Of a stretch of DNA of 64,000 bases, positions 1-8,975 are shown piece after piece. The position numbers and the translations under genes are program-made. Positions within the stretch are counted from its first letter, which is position 1, and each line of letters starts with the position of its first letter. The stretch spans positions 1,178,001-1,242,000 of the forward strand of contig CAVWXT010000006.1 of assembly GCA_963759115.1 (NCBI GenBank), written 5' to 3'. This DNA comes from CAVWXT01 sp963759115. Lineage in GTDB: Bacteria > Planctomycetota > Planctomycetia > Pirellulales > Thermoguttaceae. The notes under the pieces were generated by a model. The model did not search any database and had not been told where the DNA came from. It saw only the letters and a list, made by a program, of their open reading frames with translations.

Positions 1-1
1 A

Positions 2-1432
2 AGGTCGAACGCCGGCATGGGCGTCGCCGGGGGCGCTGTTATTACCTCCGTGTTCGATCTGCCCGGCGCGCTGCTGTCGAGTGCCGTCCGGTTGTTCAGC
101 AGCGGGGGATCAGCCGCTCCTCAGCCGGCCGGCGACGCAAAGGCGCCGCCACAGGCCGACGCGGGCGAGCGGGAAGGCGAGGGCGAGGCGAAGGCAAAGG
201 AAGGCATGAGCTGGCGGGACCAGTGGTTGACGGACTGCTACTCCGGCCGGCACCGCCCGGCGTGGACTTCGCAGATGGCGCAGCCGTTGGAGAAGATGCT
301 GGCGGCCGCGGCGGGCAAGGAGCGGATCGCGGCCGTGTTGGCCCTGGTGCCGCTGGGAAAAGCCGCCGCCGCCCTGCCGGTCCTCAGCGACGCGGTGCGG
401 GCCAACCCCGAATTGATCGAGACCGCGCACGCCGTGCTGCCCTGGCTGGTGTGGGAGCAGCGATTGAAGGCGTTCCAGGACCTGTCTGCCGTGGCCAACC
501 GCGCCGCCCGCTCGCGGCTGATCGAGGCCCTGAGCGAGGCGCCCGAACCGCGGGCGGCCGAAACGATCTGGAAGTTGTTGGCCGAACCGGGCGTCACGGC
601 CGACGAGGCCAACGCCCTGCAATCGGCGCTGATGATGACGTACTTGGGCAGGCGCTACTACAACTCGTCGGAAGTCTCCGCGGCCGATCGCCGCGAATTG
701 ACCGCGGCGGCGAAGCCGCGCACGGCTGCCGGCAGCGACTCGCAGCGGATGGTGGCGCTGATGCTCCTGGCCATAGTTGCTCCCGACGAGGCCGCCGAGA
801 TTGCCGCCCGGCTGGCCGGCGACTCCGCGCTCAGCGCCTCGCTGCGGAAAGACGCATTCCAGGTCCAGTTGATCACCGAGTCGTCCAAAGACGCCCTGAA
901 GACCTCGCTGGCGGCGTTGAAAGAGACCGACGCCGACCGCAGGAAACTGGCCATCAAGTATCTGGTGCTGGGGCCGGACGACCTTCGCAACATGCAGAGC
1001 GGGTTCTATTTCAACGGCAACATCACCTATTCGTCGAACGTTCGCACTTCGGGCGCCTCCATCGTCCCGAAACCGCCCGACGGCATCAAGGTCGAAGACG
1101 TCCGCCCGCTGTTGCAGGACTCGGATCCCCAGGTCGCGGCCTGCGCCAATTACCTCCTGGTGTTGTTGGGCGAACCGGAGGGCATGGAGCCCTTGCTGAA
1201 GTATTGGCGCGAGCATCAAAAAGGTTCGGACGAGTGGACGAAGCTCGTCTATCGCGCGATCGCCATGACCGACAACCCGCAGTACATCCCGATTTTGCGC
1301 GAGATCTACGGCAAGCTCCACGAGTACGAGACGGCGGAGTTCTATTGGACCATCCGCATCATGAGTGGCCCCGAGATCCTCAAGTTCCGAAAGCAGGTGC
1401 GCGACGAGGTTGGCCCGTCGCGCCTGCAATAA
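2..1432 (+). CDS. HEAT-repeat-like protein, 5' end outside the window
   Basis: The reading frame is open to the left window edge, so the first ATG (17) is probably internal and the true start lies upstream. The visible 471 residues begin with a small hydrophobic/Ala-rich stretch and a charged Pro/Glu-rich linker (about residues 40-65). Alanine- and leucine-rich helical repeats follow, resembling HEAT or Armadillo repeats (for example around residues 95-150 and 360-440). No catalytic motif is visible. The next gene, a SIMPL-domain protein, starts 22 bases after the stop on the same strand, so the two may be co-transcribed. HEAT-like proteins usually act as scaffolds, but the partner is unknown. 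The family call rests on repeat texture only. Confidence 0.6.
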   Translation, partial: RSNAGMGVAGGAVITSVFDLPGALLSSAVRLFSSGGSAAPQPAGDAKAPPQADAGEREGEGEAKAKEGMSWRDQWLTDCYSGRHRPAWTSQMAQPLEKMLAAAAGKERIAAVLALVPLGKAAAALPVLSDAVRANPELIETAHAVLPWLVWEQRLKAFQDLSAVANRAARSRLIEALSEAPEPRAAETIWKLLAEPGVTADEANALQSALMMTYLGRRYYNSSEVSAADRRELTAAAKPRTAAGSDSQRMVALMLLAIVAPDEAAEIAARLAGDSALSASLRKDAFQVQLITESSKDALKTSLAALKETDADRRKLAIKYLVLGPDDLRNMQSGFYFNGNITYSSNVRTSGASIVPKPPDGIKVEDVRPLLQDSDPQVAACANYLLVLLGEPEGMEPLLKYWREHQKGSDEWTKLVYRAIAMTDNPQYIPILREIYGKLHEYETAEFYWTIRIMSGPEILKFRKQVRDEVGPSRLQ

Positions 1433-1453
1433 TGAAGAAAGGAGAAATCTGCC

Positions 1454-2437
1454 ATGACGTTACGCAAGCAATTTCTGTTGGCCGCGTTGTTGACCGGAGC
1501 GCTGTGGCCGGTGGCCGCCCAGGCGCAGTTCGGCCGGGGCATTGGCGGCCTCGCGGCGATGGAGGGGGCCGGCAAACCGGCCGTCACCGGCGCGGGCACG
1601 GCTGTCGTGCAGCGGAACCCCACCCAGTTGCGGCTCTACATTCAGCTCCTGGCCAAAGGCAAGACCCTGGACGATGCCCTGGCCAAGCTCAAGGAACGCC
1701 GCGAGGCCGCCGCGACGCAACTGGAAACGCTGAAGGCCGATAAGAAGTCGATCGTGTTTGGCAGCCCCAGCGTGTCGAACGCCGCCTCGGCGCGGAAGCA
1801 GCAAGTCGAGGCCATGATCATGGAGCAGATGCGAAACCGCGGAAAGAAGGTTGCCAAAGGTTTGCAGACGCCGCAGACGGTCACGGTGTCGACCACGCTG
1901 ACCGCCGAATGGCCGCTGAAGACGGAGTCGCCCGAGCAATTGCTGATCATGGCCCAGGGCATCCAGGACAAGATCAACGCGGCCGACCTGGCCGGCACGA
2001 AAGAGGCGGAGAAGCTCAGCGCGGAGGAACAAGAGTTCGAGGAAGAGGCGAGCCAGATGATGAATCGTTTCGGCCAGGAGGCGGCGCAGCCCGGCCAGCC
2101 CCATTTCGTCTTCGTTGCCGTGCTGCCGAAAGAGGAACGCGAAAAGGCCATGACCGAGGCCGTCGCCAACGCCAAGCAGCGGGCGGCCGAACTGGCCAAA
2201 GCCGCAGGCGTCGAGCTTGGGCCCTTGATCGGACTGGCGGGACACTGTGGCGGCCAGACCGATTTCAGCAGTTTCGGCTCCTATGACCCGTCCGGCCGGT
2301 CCGAATTCCTGCGCCAAATCGTGATGCAGCAAAGGGGCGACGATTCGGAGGGGGATCAGAACGAGGCCATCAGTCCTGATCCGGGCACGCTGAAGTTCAA
2401 TTGCTACGCCACGGTCCTGTTTCAGCTTGGCAAGTGA
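1454..2437 (+). CDS. Secreted SIMPL-domain (DUF541-like) protein
   Basis: This 327-residue protein starts with an ATG preceded by a GGAG Shine-Dalgarno-like sequence. It has a clear signal peptide (MTLRKQFLLAALLTGALWP, cleavage near AQAQF), so it is exported. The stretch VTGAGTAVVQRNPTQLRLYI (about residues 44-63) matches the start of the SIMPL/DUF541 fold, a periplasmic or outer-envelope domain of poorly known function. A later helix rich in Ala/Lys (EAVANAKQRAAELAKAAGV, about 235-253) is the typical second SIMPL signature. The gene uses TGA as its normal stop (2435-2437). That shows TGA is not generally reassigned in this genome. It ends 85 bases from the convergent selenoprotein gene. Confidence 0.75.
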   Translation: MTLRKQFLLAALLTGALWPVAAQAQFGRGIGGLAAMEGAGKPAVTGAGTAVVQRNPTQLRLYIQLLAKGKTLDDALAKLKERREAAATQLETLKADKKSIVFGSPSVSNAASARKQQVEAMIMEQMRNRGKKVAKGLQTPQTVTVSTTLTAEWPLKTESPEQLLIMAQGIQDKINAADLAGTKEAEKLSAEEQEFEEEASQMMNRFGQEAAQPGQPHFVFVAVLPKEEREKAMTEAVANAKQRAAELAKAAGVELGPLIGLAGHCGGQTDFSSFGSYDPSGRSEFLRQIVMQQRGDDSEGDQNEAISPDPGTLKFNCYATVLFQLGK

Positions 2438-2640
2438 AAGCCGTCGCACGGTGCATCGCGCGGGGGCAGGCACGGGGAAAGGAACATCGGCTGCCTTTGG
2501 CTCGCCTCGCTCGCACCGGAGGCTACTCTTGGGTCAGGACGATCTTCCGCGATGCCTCGACCTTCCCGTACAACTCCAGCGTATCGTACTTCACCGTGAT
2601 GGTGAACGTTTCGCTCTTGCCCGAGAGCTTCAGGTCCTGT

Positions 2641-2659
2641 GGTACTCGCCACGAGTACC
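2641..2659 (-). promoter_or_regulatory. SECIS-like hairpin of selenoprotein 1
   Basis: On the minus strand the sequence is ggtactcgtggcgagtacc: an 8-bp perfect stem closed by a UGG loop. It starts 13 nt after the TGA at 2675-2673, so the apical loop begins 21 nt downstream of the stop base. Known bacterial SECIS elements place a small apical loop, with G in its first two positions, roughly this far from the UGA. An identical hairpin occurs at the same distance in the paralogues at 9082-9100 and 13270-13288. Confidence 0.8.
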
Positions 2660-3377
2660 CGCACGTGCCGTCTCAGCCAAAGGGCATCACGCCCTCGGAG
2701 ACGGTCTTGCCGGCCGAGTCGGTGATCGTGACCTGCGGATCGAGCGACAACGGGCGCTCGTAGCTGTATTCCTGTCCCTTGTCGGGCTTGACTGTCTCTT
2801 TCTTGTTCCGCCGGGTGTCGTCCAAACGGCGGATCATGATGTCCAACACCGGATCGACGAGCACGGCCTTCACCTCGACCTCGTCGCCCGGTCTTGCGGT
2901 CTTGTCCTTGGCCGGACTGGCAAAGACCACGTCCGGCTTGTTGGTGAAATCCAGCACGAACGGCGCATCCTTGCGAATCTTCATGCCGTACGTCCGCCGC
3001 CGTTCCATATCGCGAGGCTTGCCCTCGGTATGATAGCTGTCGGAGATGCCCAGGCGGAGATGGCCGTACTCGATCGTCAGGTACGCGGGGAGATAGTCGC
3101 CGACCGGCACTTCGCATTCTGGGAGCTTCTCTTGCTTCGTTCCGGGCGTGGTCGGATCGGGTCCGACGGCGATCCCGCCCGACTCCGTCGAGAGCGAGCC
3201 TTGGAGGCTGATGTCCTTGATGTCCCTGTTGCCCGGCCCGATCTTGAAGATGCCGAAATCGCCGCGATAGGGCTTCACGATCAGCTTATCGCCCAGGGGC
3301 GTGACGCCGATCGTGTAGATTGTGCCGTCGATCCGCTGCATGGTGCTGAGCATGTCCGATGCGAATCCACCGTACGC

Positions 3378-3385
3378 AAGTTTCT
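3378..3385. repeat. Target-site duplication (AAGTTTCT) left of the ISL3-type element
   Basis: The eight bases AAGTTTCT occur immediately left of the element and again at 5054-5061 immediately right of it. An 8-bp duplication is usual for the ISL3 family. Removing one copy plus the element restores the selenoprotein reading frame. Confidence 0.92.
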
Positions 3386-5053
3386 GGCTCTTCCGGTTCT
3401 GGGTGCGAACGCCGCACAAACCCGAGGCTCAACAATAGCGGCCGTTATACTACGCGCGACGGTTGCTTGAACGCCCCAGGCACGTAATTCTCGCCATATT
3501 AGCCCCCCCCACAAGAATATAGTGCAACAGGGATTGCGAGCGTAAGTGCTTGTCCGGGAACATGTTCCGCCGCCGCCTCCCTGCGGGCGCCGATTTCGCG
3601 AGTTGGGAAGGTTGCTGTTGGCCCGAGGTCGCCCGCGGCGTTACCTTGCTCAAGCGGCGGCGGTCGGACCAACGCGGTTGTTGCCTTCGCCCCGTCGCAG
3701 AAGACACCGCCAACCAAGGAGGCCACGGATGGCTCAGGTCGAGGTCAAAGTGAAGTTGGATTTGCCGCCGGGTGTGGAACTGTTGGGATACGAGCGCTTG
3801 CGCGACGGGCACGGCTTCGAGGTCAAGTTCCCCCTGCCCGACTCTTGCCGTTGTGAGCAGTGCGGCCACGAAGAGCCGTCCACCTACGAGTACAAGAACA
3901 CCGTCTATGTGGTCCGCGACCTGGACCTGTGGGGTCAGCCGAGCTTCCTGATCTTCCAGCCTTGCTTCCATCGTTGCTCGCGCTGTGGGCATCGCCAGGA
4001 GCATTTCGCCCCCTTCAAGCGGAAGAAGGTGCTGTACACGTACCGCTTCGAGGAATACGTGCTGCGGATGCTCATCGGCAGCAACGAAGAAGAGGTGGCC
4101 GCGCGGCTGGGCATCTCGGCGGAGACCGTGGAACTGATCGTCGAGAACCAGTTGAAGGACGACAAGCGGATCGACCCGGCACGGGTCATCAAGCACGTGG
4201 GCATGGACGAAATCAGCCTCAAGAAGCGGCACAAGTTGTACGTGACGGTGATGACGGACTTGACCGACCCGGAGTCGCCGAAGGTGCTGGCGGTGGCCCG
4301 CGGGCGCGACACGGCAGCGGCCCTCGAATGCCTGGGGAAATTGACGCCCGAGCAGCGCGCCGCGGTGGAAACGCACCGCGTGGACATGGGGAAGGTCTAC
4401 GGCCCGGTCTGCAACGAGCAACTTCGCAACAGCCGGTTGGTGGTGGACCGGTTCCACGTGGCCAAGCAGTTCAACGAGGTGGTGGATGAGTTGCGAAAAA
4501 AAAAGCACGCGGAAGCACAAGGCCCAGTTGTCCAAAGCCGAGCAGAAACGGTTCCGCTCGCTGATGTGGGAGTTCCGCCGCGACCCGAAGGACCTGAAGC
4601 CCGAGGAACGCGAGTCGCTGGATCGGCTGTTCGTCGAGTTGCCTGTGTTGAAGGACGTGTATGACGTGCGCGTGCGGTTCAAGGAGATCTTCGACACCGC
4701 GCCGGATCGCGCCACAGCGGAACAGCAGTTGGCCGAACTCCGCGCGCGGACCGAAGCGCTGGGGCTGGACTTCGCCAAGTTCTGGACGACCTACGACAAC
4801 TGGAAGACGGGCATCCTGAACGACTTCGACGGGCGGTACACCAGCGCGGCGGTTGAAGGTATCAACAACAAGGCCCGCGTCATCACCAAACGCTGCTACG
4901 GCGTGAAGTCAGCCGACACGCTCTGGAACCGGCTGCTCCTGGACTTGAACCGGGCGTCGGAAGCCGCCGGGCGGACCATCGCCGAGCTACGCGAGATCGT
5001 CCGTGGCCTGAAGGCTGAATTTCTCGCGTCCTGCACCTAAAACCGGAAGAGCC
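3386..5053 (+). mobile_element. ISL3-family insertion sequence (1668 bp) inside selenoprotein gene 1
   Basis: The element begins GGCTCTTCCGGTTCTGGGTGC and ends with the inverted match (GGCTCTTCCGGTTTTAGGTGC read from the right). These are imperfect terminal inverted repeats of about 21 bp. It is flanked by the 8-bp direct repeat AAGTTTCT (3378-3385 and 5054-5061). It carries one transposase gene on the plus strand, opposite to the interrupted gene. The first 340 bases before the transposase hold no convincing gene. Exact duplications and intact ends indicate a fairly recent insertion. Confidence 0.93.
3729..5040 (+). CDS. ISL3-family transposase, frameshifted at an A9 run
   Basis: The start ATG at 3729 follows an AAGGAGG ribosome-binding site. 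The N-terminal zinc-binding segment has paired cysteines (CRCEQCGHE near residue 40 and CSRCGHRQEHF near 80), then a helix-turn-helix-like stretch (EEEVAARLGISAETVELI). The catalytic core contains HVGMDEISLKKRHKLYVTV and LVVDRFHVAKQFNEVVDELRK, both typical of ISL3 transposases. At 4496-4504 a run of nine A residues shifts the frame. The second part continues STRKHKAQLSKAEQKRF through AAVEGINNKARVITKRCYG to a TAA at 5040. Eight A residues would give one open frame. This could be a sequencing error, a mutation, or slippage in the homopolymer. Confidence 0.85.
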
Positions 5054-5967
5054 AAGTTTCTCGCGGGAGTCCTTGGGGCTCAGGTAGAGAGCCGTCGCCG
5101 ATCGGTCGAATCGGCCGGTGACCAGGTATGCCTGAGCCAGCAGGGCGTCGTACTCATGCGTGCCCATCCGGATCGAGCCTTCGCGGGCTACGGGGGCCAC
5201 AAAATACATCATGTCGTAGGTGCGGCCGCCCTGCTCGCTGCTGGAGAACCAGGGAAAGATGCGGAACGGCCGCACGCCCACCTCGGGCCCGTAGTCCACG
5301 TCCACGTTCAGGTATTCGAAGGCCGCCTTTTCCCGGACCTCCCAGGGCGGAAGTGCTTGCCACGGGGGATCCTTCATCGGTTTGAGGACCGGATCGTTCG
5401 TGAGGTCGAGATCGCGATTCAGATCGACGTACAGCCGGTCGTACGACGACAGCCTGGCTTTCAGGAGGGGAGAACCCCTCTCTGGCTCGCTCTTTCCGAC
5501 CGCGCCGGCCAGTTTCTCGGCGAGGCTCTGCAGCAGCGACTCTCCCGGCTTCTTCTCTTGGGCCTTCTCCTCGGCCTTTTCGTCACTCGGCGGGGCCTCG
5601 CCCGACTCGTCGAGCACGAAACGGAACTCAATCCCCTTCCGGTTGGAAATGCTGCGATCGAACGACAGCCTGCCGTACAGCGGCCGCTTGGATTTCAGCT
5701 TGGGATACGCCTTGACTTCCTTGTCCGGCTCGGTGGAGCACTCGGCATACTGTCCCCGTGTCAGCATGCGGCCCCTGTTGACGTCGCCCTTGTTGAAGGC
5801 CGACACTTCCCGCATTTCGACGACAGCCTCTTCCGCGTCCGGCTTCTCGGCGGCGGCGACTTCGGCGGCCCAAGGCCAACCAAGGATTACGGCAGCCACA
5901 ACGCCCGATGTCACAGCCAGCTTCTTCTTCATGTCACGTCTCCTTGACGACAGACAACGGCGGACCG

Positions 5968-7402
5968 CTACTCGGCATCCGAACTGGCCTTGGTGTTGGC
6001 GCCGCTGGCGCCGATTTCCTGGCGAATGGCCTCGGCCAATTCGCCCCCCAGCTTCTCAAGGGCCGCCAGGGCCTTGGGATGCGACTCCTTGCCGCCATAC
6101 CAGGCACTGACCACCTTGCCATCGCGGTCGATAATGTAGCTCATCGGCACGGCGGAGCCCCACTTCCCCTGGTACTGCTGAAAACAGACTTTATGAGCGG
6201 CGTCCGACGAGTCAATCACGTTGGGGAACGTGGCGCCGTTGTCGCGGAGCATTTCCAGCGCGATGTTCTTGTCGTCCGCACAGTCGAGTCCGAGGATGAC
6301 CAGGCCCTTGTCGCCGAAACGTGCATGAAGTTGTTGGAGATGACGCATCTCCTCGCGGCAGGCTCGGTCAGCCAGCCCTCCAAACGTAAAACCACACGAT
6401 CTTGCCGCGGTAGTCGGAGAGCTTGATCTTGCCGCCGTCGGCCGACGCGAGCTCGAAATCGGGCGCATCGGCGCCCGGCTTCAGCAGCCCGGCCTCGATG
6501 GGCGGCATCCGCCACTCGGTCCAGCCCTCGGGCGGCTTCCAGGCGAACATGGCATCGGGAATATCGCCGTTGATGGTCACCGCCGACCATTCTTCGGTCA
6601 TGACGATATCGTAACTCACCCGCACGATTTGCTTCAGCTTCCGCGGGAGATGGTCGGCCTTGGACAGCCAAAGTTCCCAGCTTCGCTGGTGCTTCATGAT
6701 GCTGACTTCGATATGGTCGCAGTCCTCGTCGCCGATCTTTTCCGCGGGCAGGCTCGTGACGCCGTCGAGGTACGGCTGCAGCGAATCGGTGTAGCCGTGG
6801 AACGTGCTGGGATCAATGATCGGCATGCCCAGGCCGGAGCCGAGATACCCCGTCTCATGGCCGATCGAGTGTCCGCCGGGCGGCGCCGGCTTTGTCATAT
6901 AGGAGGTGGGCCGCGATTTCTTGTCCTCTTCGGACTGATCGTCGCCAAAGGGGCGTCCCTGCGGCCAGTAGATCCAGAGCCTGCGGCCGTCGCCGATGAG
7001 GATGCCGCCCTTTCCGCGCGACGGAGACTCCGTTTCCACGCGGAAGTAATTGGGCTTCTTGAGCCACGCTTGATACGTGCAGCCGATCTTGAAGTCGCCC
7101 TTTCCCTGCATCGTATAGCGACTGACGTAAGACAGGGAATCGGCTTGCCGCATCGCGCGGATCATCTGCCGGTAGAGCGCGTACCCTTCAGGGTCACCCT
7201 TGCGCAGCTTGGCGCGGCGTCCGCGAGGGCCTTTTCAAGGGTCGCCCTGAGCGCCGAGATGGCCGAGGGCTCGCCCTTGGCGGGCGGCGCGTTCGTCACC
7301 CCTGACGGTTTTCGGCGATACGTGGATTATCAGCCAGCACGCAAGAATAGCCGTCGCCGCGGCAATGTGCCGCCTGGCCCTGAAAAGGTGAGAAACGTTC
7401 AT
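5968..7402 (-). CDS. Exported TlpA/thioredoxin-like selenoprotein with a UxxC active site
   Basis: The protein starts MNVSHLFRARRHIAAATAIL (signal anchor) after a GGGAGGGAGAG ribosome-binding site. An N-terminal lipoprotein-carrier-like or DUF2092-like domain follows (roughly residues 80-280, e.g. SLSYVSRYTMQGKGDFKIG). Then comes a TlpA-type redox domain: PGADAPDFELASADGGKIKL, KIVWFYVWRAG, an in-frame TGA (6370-6368, about codon 345), then PSCREEMRHLQ. The active site is therefore U-P-S-C where the family has C-x-x-C. One extra base after the TGA, within agcctgcc, must be skipped. Two compensating indels also occur near the N-terminus (around 7300 and 7205). A hairpin at 6336-6352 follows the TGA. 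The C-terminal part (GLVILGLDCADDKN, AVPMSYIIDRDGKVV) is typical of TlpA. Such proteins reduce or transfer disulfides outside the cytoplasm. Confidence 0.78.
6336..6352 (-). promoter_or_regulatory. SECIS-like hairpin of the TlpA-like selenoprotein
   Basis: On the minus strand GGAGATG pairs perfectly with CATCTCC around a CGU loop. The stem starts 15 nt after the TGA (6370-6368), so the loop begins 22 nt after it. If the single surplus base between TGA and the stem is removed, the distance becomes 21 nt, exactly that of the three other hairpins. The stem sequence is unrelated to the other three, so the match is in geometry only. Confidence 0.68.
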
Positions 7403-7439
7403 GGGTTCTCTCCCTCCCCTTCAAGTGAATTGCAATAGC

Positions 7440-8765
7440 TCACGGCTGGGCCGTCGTGATTTCCTCATTGTTGCCGGGACGCACGCAGAAGATGATTCGT
7501 TTTCCGTCGGGCGACCAGGTGCCGTTCGAGCAGGATCGTTTCGGATCTTGCCCGGCAATCCGTTGCGGCGCCGCCTTGCCCTCCGGATCCAGCAGGTAGA
7601 GTTGATGGTTGGGGTTCTCCTTGGTGGCCAACGACGCGAGGATGCGCCCGCCTTGTTTGGGCTCCCAGGCAAAATTGCAGTTGATGTCGCGGACGTCCGG
7701 GGCCGGCGGCGAGGGCAGCAGAACCCGAAAGCCCTTCTTCTGGCCTTCGCGATGAACGATGGCAACGTCCTGGCCGCCACCGGCGCCTCTCGCAAGGAAA
7801 CACACCCACTGGCCGTCGGACGACCAGTTGAACCCGTAGGAATCGGCCGCGTAGTCGCCGTCCAGCAGCAGTCGACGCGTCCGCGTTTTCAGGTCATAGA
7901 CGCCCAAATTGTCGCCAGCCATGTAGACCAGCTCGTCGGCCTTGGGCGACCATTTGGCCCACGCCGCGCCGGGATCGATTTGCCGATTCTCCGAGCCATC
8001 GGCGCTGATGATGCACATGCCCTCACGCGATTCGGAGATCCCGTGGAAGGCGAGCCGCTTGCCGTCGGGCGACCAACTGGGCATGACCCCCAGGCCCAGA
8101 TCCTTGAGTGCGCCGCCCGCCTCGTCGACGACCAGAATCCGCGACTGCCCCCAATTCTCGCCAAAGAGCGAACGGATCGTATCGAAGGCGACCAGGCGGC
8201 CGTCGGGCGACCAGGCGGGCGTGCCCGTGTCCGTGTATTCCGGCGACGAAAAGAACTGGCGGAGGCCGCTGCCGTCGGCGTTGATGATCCAAAGCGGGCC
8301 GCCTTCCACGCGATTCAGAACCAGAACGATGCCGTGCGACTCTTTGTTGAGGTCCTGCGGCCGTCCCCGCGACGAGTCATTCAGGCATACCCGCAGACGA
8401 TTGCCATCGAGTTTGCAGATGCCCAACAGGGCGCCTTCCTGCGATTTCATGTCGATGGCCCAAGGATCTTGCTTCGGGCCCAATGTGTAGGACATGTCGG
8501 TCAAAATCTTGTTGCCCACCCGCATCGTGAACGTCTTCTCGGAAATGACTACGCTCACGGGGTCTCCGCCGGAAAAAGTCTTGCGTTTTCCGTCATCCAA
8601 GGCCATCGAAATCGAGCCGGCGCGCCAGCCGCCGACAAGGGAGGGCCCGGCATTCTTGCTGTCGGGCTTCTGCACATCGGGATTCGGTTGGTTCTGCGCG
8701 GCGATCTGGCGGGCCAGCACGAGAATACCGGTCAACACGACCGCAAGACGGATAAGATGCCTCAT
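7440..8765 (-). CDS. Exported TIGR03067/PD40 beta-propeller protein (copy 2)
   Basis: This 441-residue protein has a signal peptide (MRHLIRLAVVLTGILVLARQ) and an AGGAG ribosome-binding site. Residues about 40-150 form a TIGR03067-type domain (LVGGWRAGSISMALDDGKRK through GRPQDLNKES). From about 155 on, TolB/PD40 repeats recur as WSPDG or WSSDG motifs (AWSPDGRLVAF, SWSPDGKRLAF, KWSPKADELVY, NWSSDGQWVCF, TWSPDGKRIIF), predicting a six-blade propeller. It is clearly paralogous to 10855-12339. Both copies sit in the same order relative to selenoprotein genes, so a gene-pair duplication is likely. A role as an extracytoplasmic binding or scaffold partner is inferred from the fold. Confidence 0.82.
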   Translation of the reverse strand: MRHLIRLAVVLTGILVLARQIAAQNQPNPDVQKPDSKNAGPSLVGGWRAGSISMALDDGKRKTFSGGDPVSVVISEKTFTMRVGNKILTDMSYTLGPKQDPWAIDMKSQEGALLGICKLDGNRLRVCLNDSSRGRPQDLNKESHGIVLVLNRVEGGPLWIINADGSGLRQFFSSPEYTDTGTPAWSPDGRLVAFDTIRSLFGENWGQSRILVVDEAGGALKDLGLGVMPSWSPDGKRLAFHGISESREGMCIISADGSENRQIDPGAAWAKWSPKADELVYMAGDNLGVYDLKTRTRRLLLDGDYAADSYGFNWSSDGQWVCFLARGAGGGQDVAIVHREGQKKGFRVLLPSPPAPDVRDINCNFAWEPKQGGRILASLATKENPNHQLYLLDPEGKAAPQRIAGQDPKRSCSNGTWSPDGKRIIFCVRPGNNEEITTAQP

Positions 8766-8975
8766 TGCGATTTCTCCTAAACAGGTTCCGACTTCTCCTG
8801 AATAAGTTCGTACTGCCGGGCTTGGACCGGCAGCCTATCCCCCAGCCGCCTGAAGGCGGCGCTACGCACATCGCGTCCGCGGCGGCACGGCAGCCGCCGG
8901 AGCGACGCAGAAACTGCGCCGACGGCTGCCGGTTGCCAATGATTCCGAGGACGCCAGTTGTTGCGGTTGCCCCCG
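8766..8975. repeat. Intergenic stretch with several palindromes
   Basis: Between the second PD40 gene and selenoprotein 2 lie short inverted repeats, e.g. tgccgggcttggaccggca and cgcctgaaggcg, plus a duplicated tctcctgaa/tctcctaaa motif. No gene is visible. These may be REP-like units or transcript-processing hairpins in the operon. Confidence 0.5.

Larger units (their letters stand above)
2523..5932 (-). pseudogene. Secreted selenoprotein 1 (in-frame TGA), interrupted by an ISL3-type insertion sequence
   Basis: The first part (5932 to 5054) starts with MKKKLAVTSG, a signal peptide ending near EVAAA, after an AAGGAG ribosome-binding site. Removing the IS and one target copy (3386-5061, 1676 bases) joins it in frame to the second part across KDSREKLAYGGFASDML. 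The restored frame runs without frameshift for 577 codons, including one in-frame TGA at 2675-2673 (codon 528). After the TGA it continues DGTCGYSWRVPQDLKLSG and ends at a TAG (2525-2523). A 19-nt perfect hairpin begins 13 bases after the TGA. The paralogue at 8976-10773 shares the layout, with a DLNRDLDLT-like calcium-loop segment and the C-terminal YG-Sec-YSWRVP motif. It is probably an exported redox protein with a UxxxC pair. The IS should abolish the full-length product. Confidence 0.82.
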
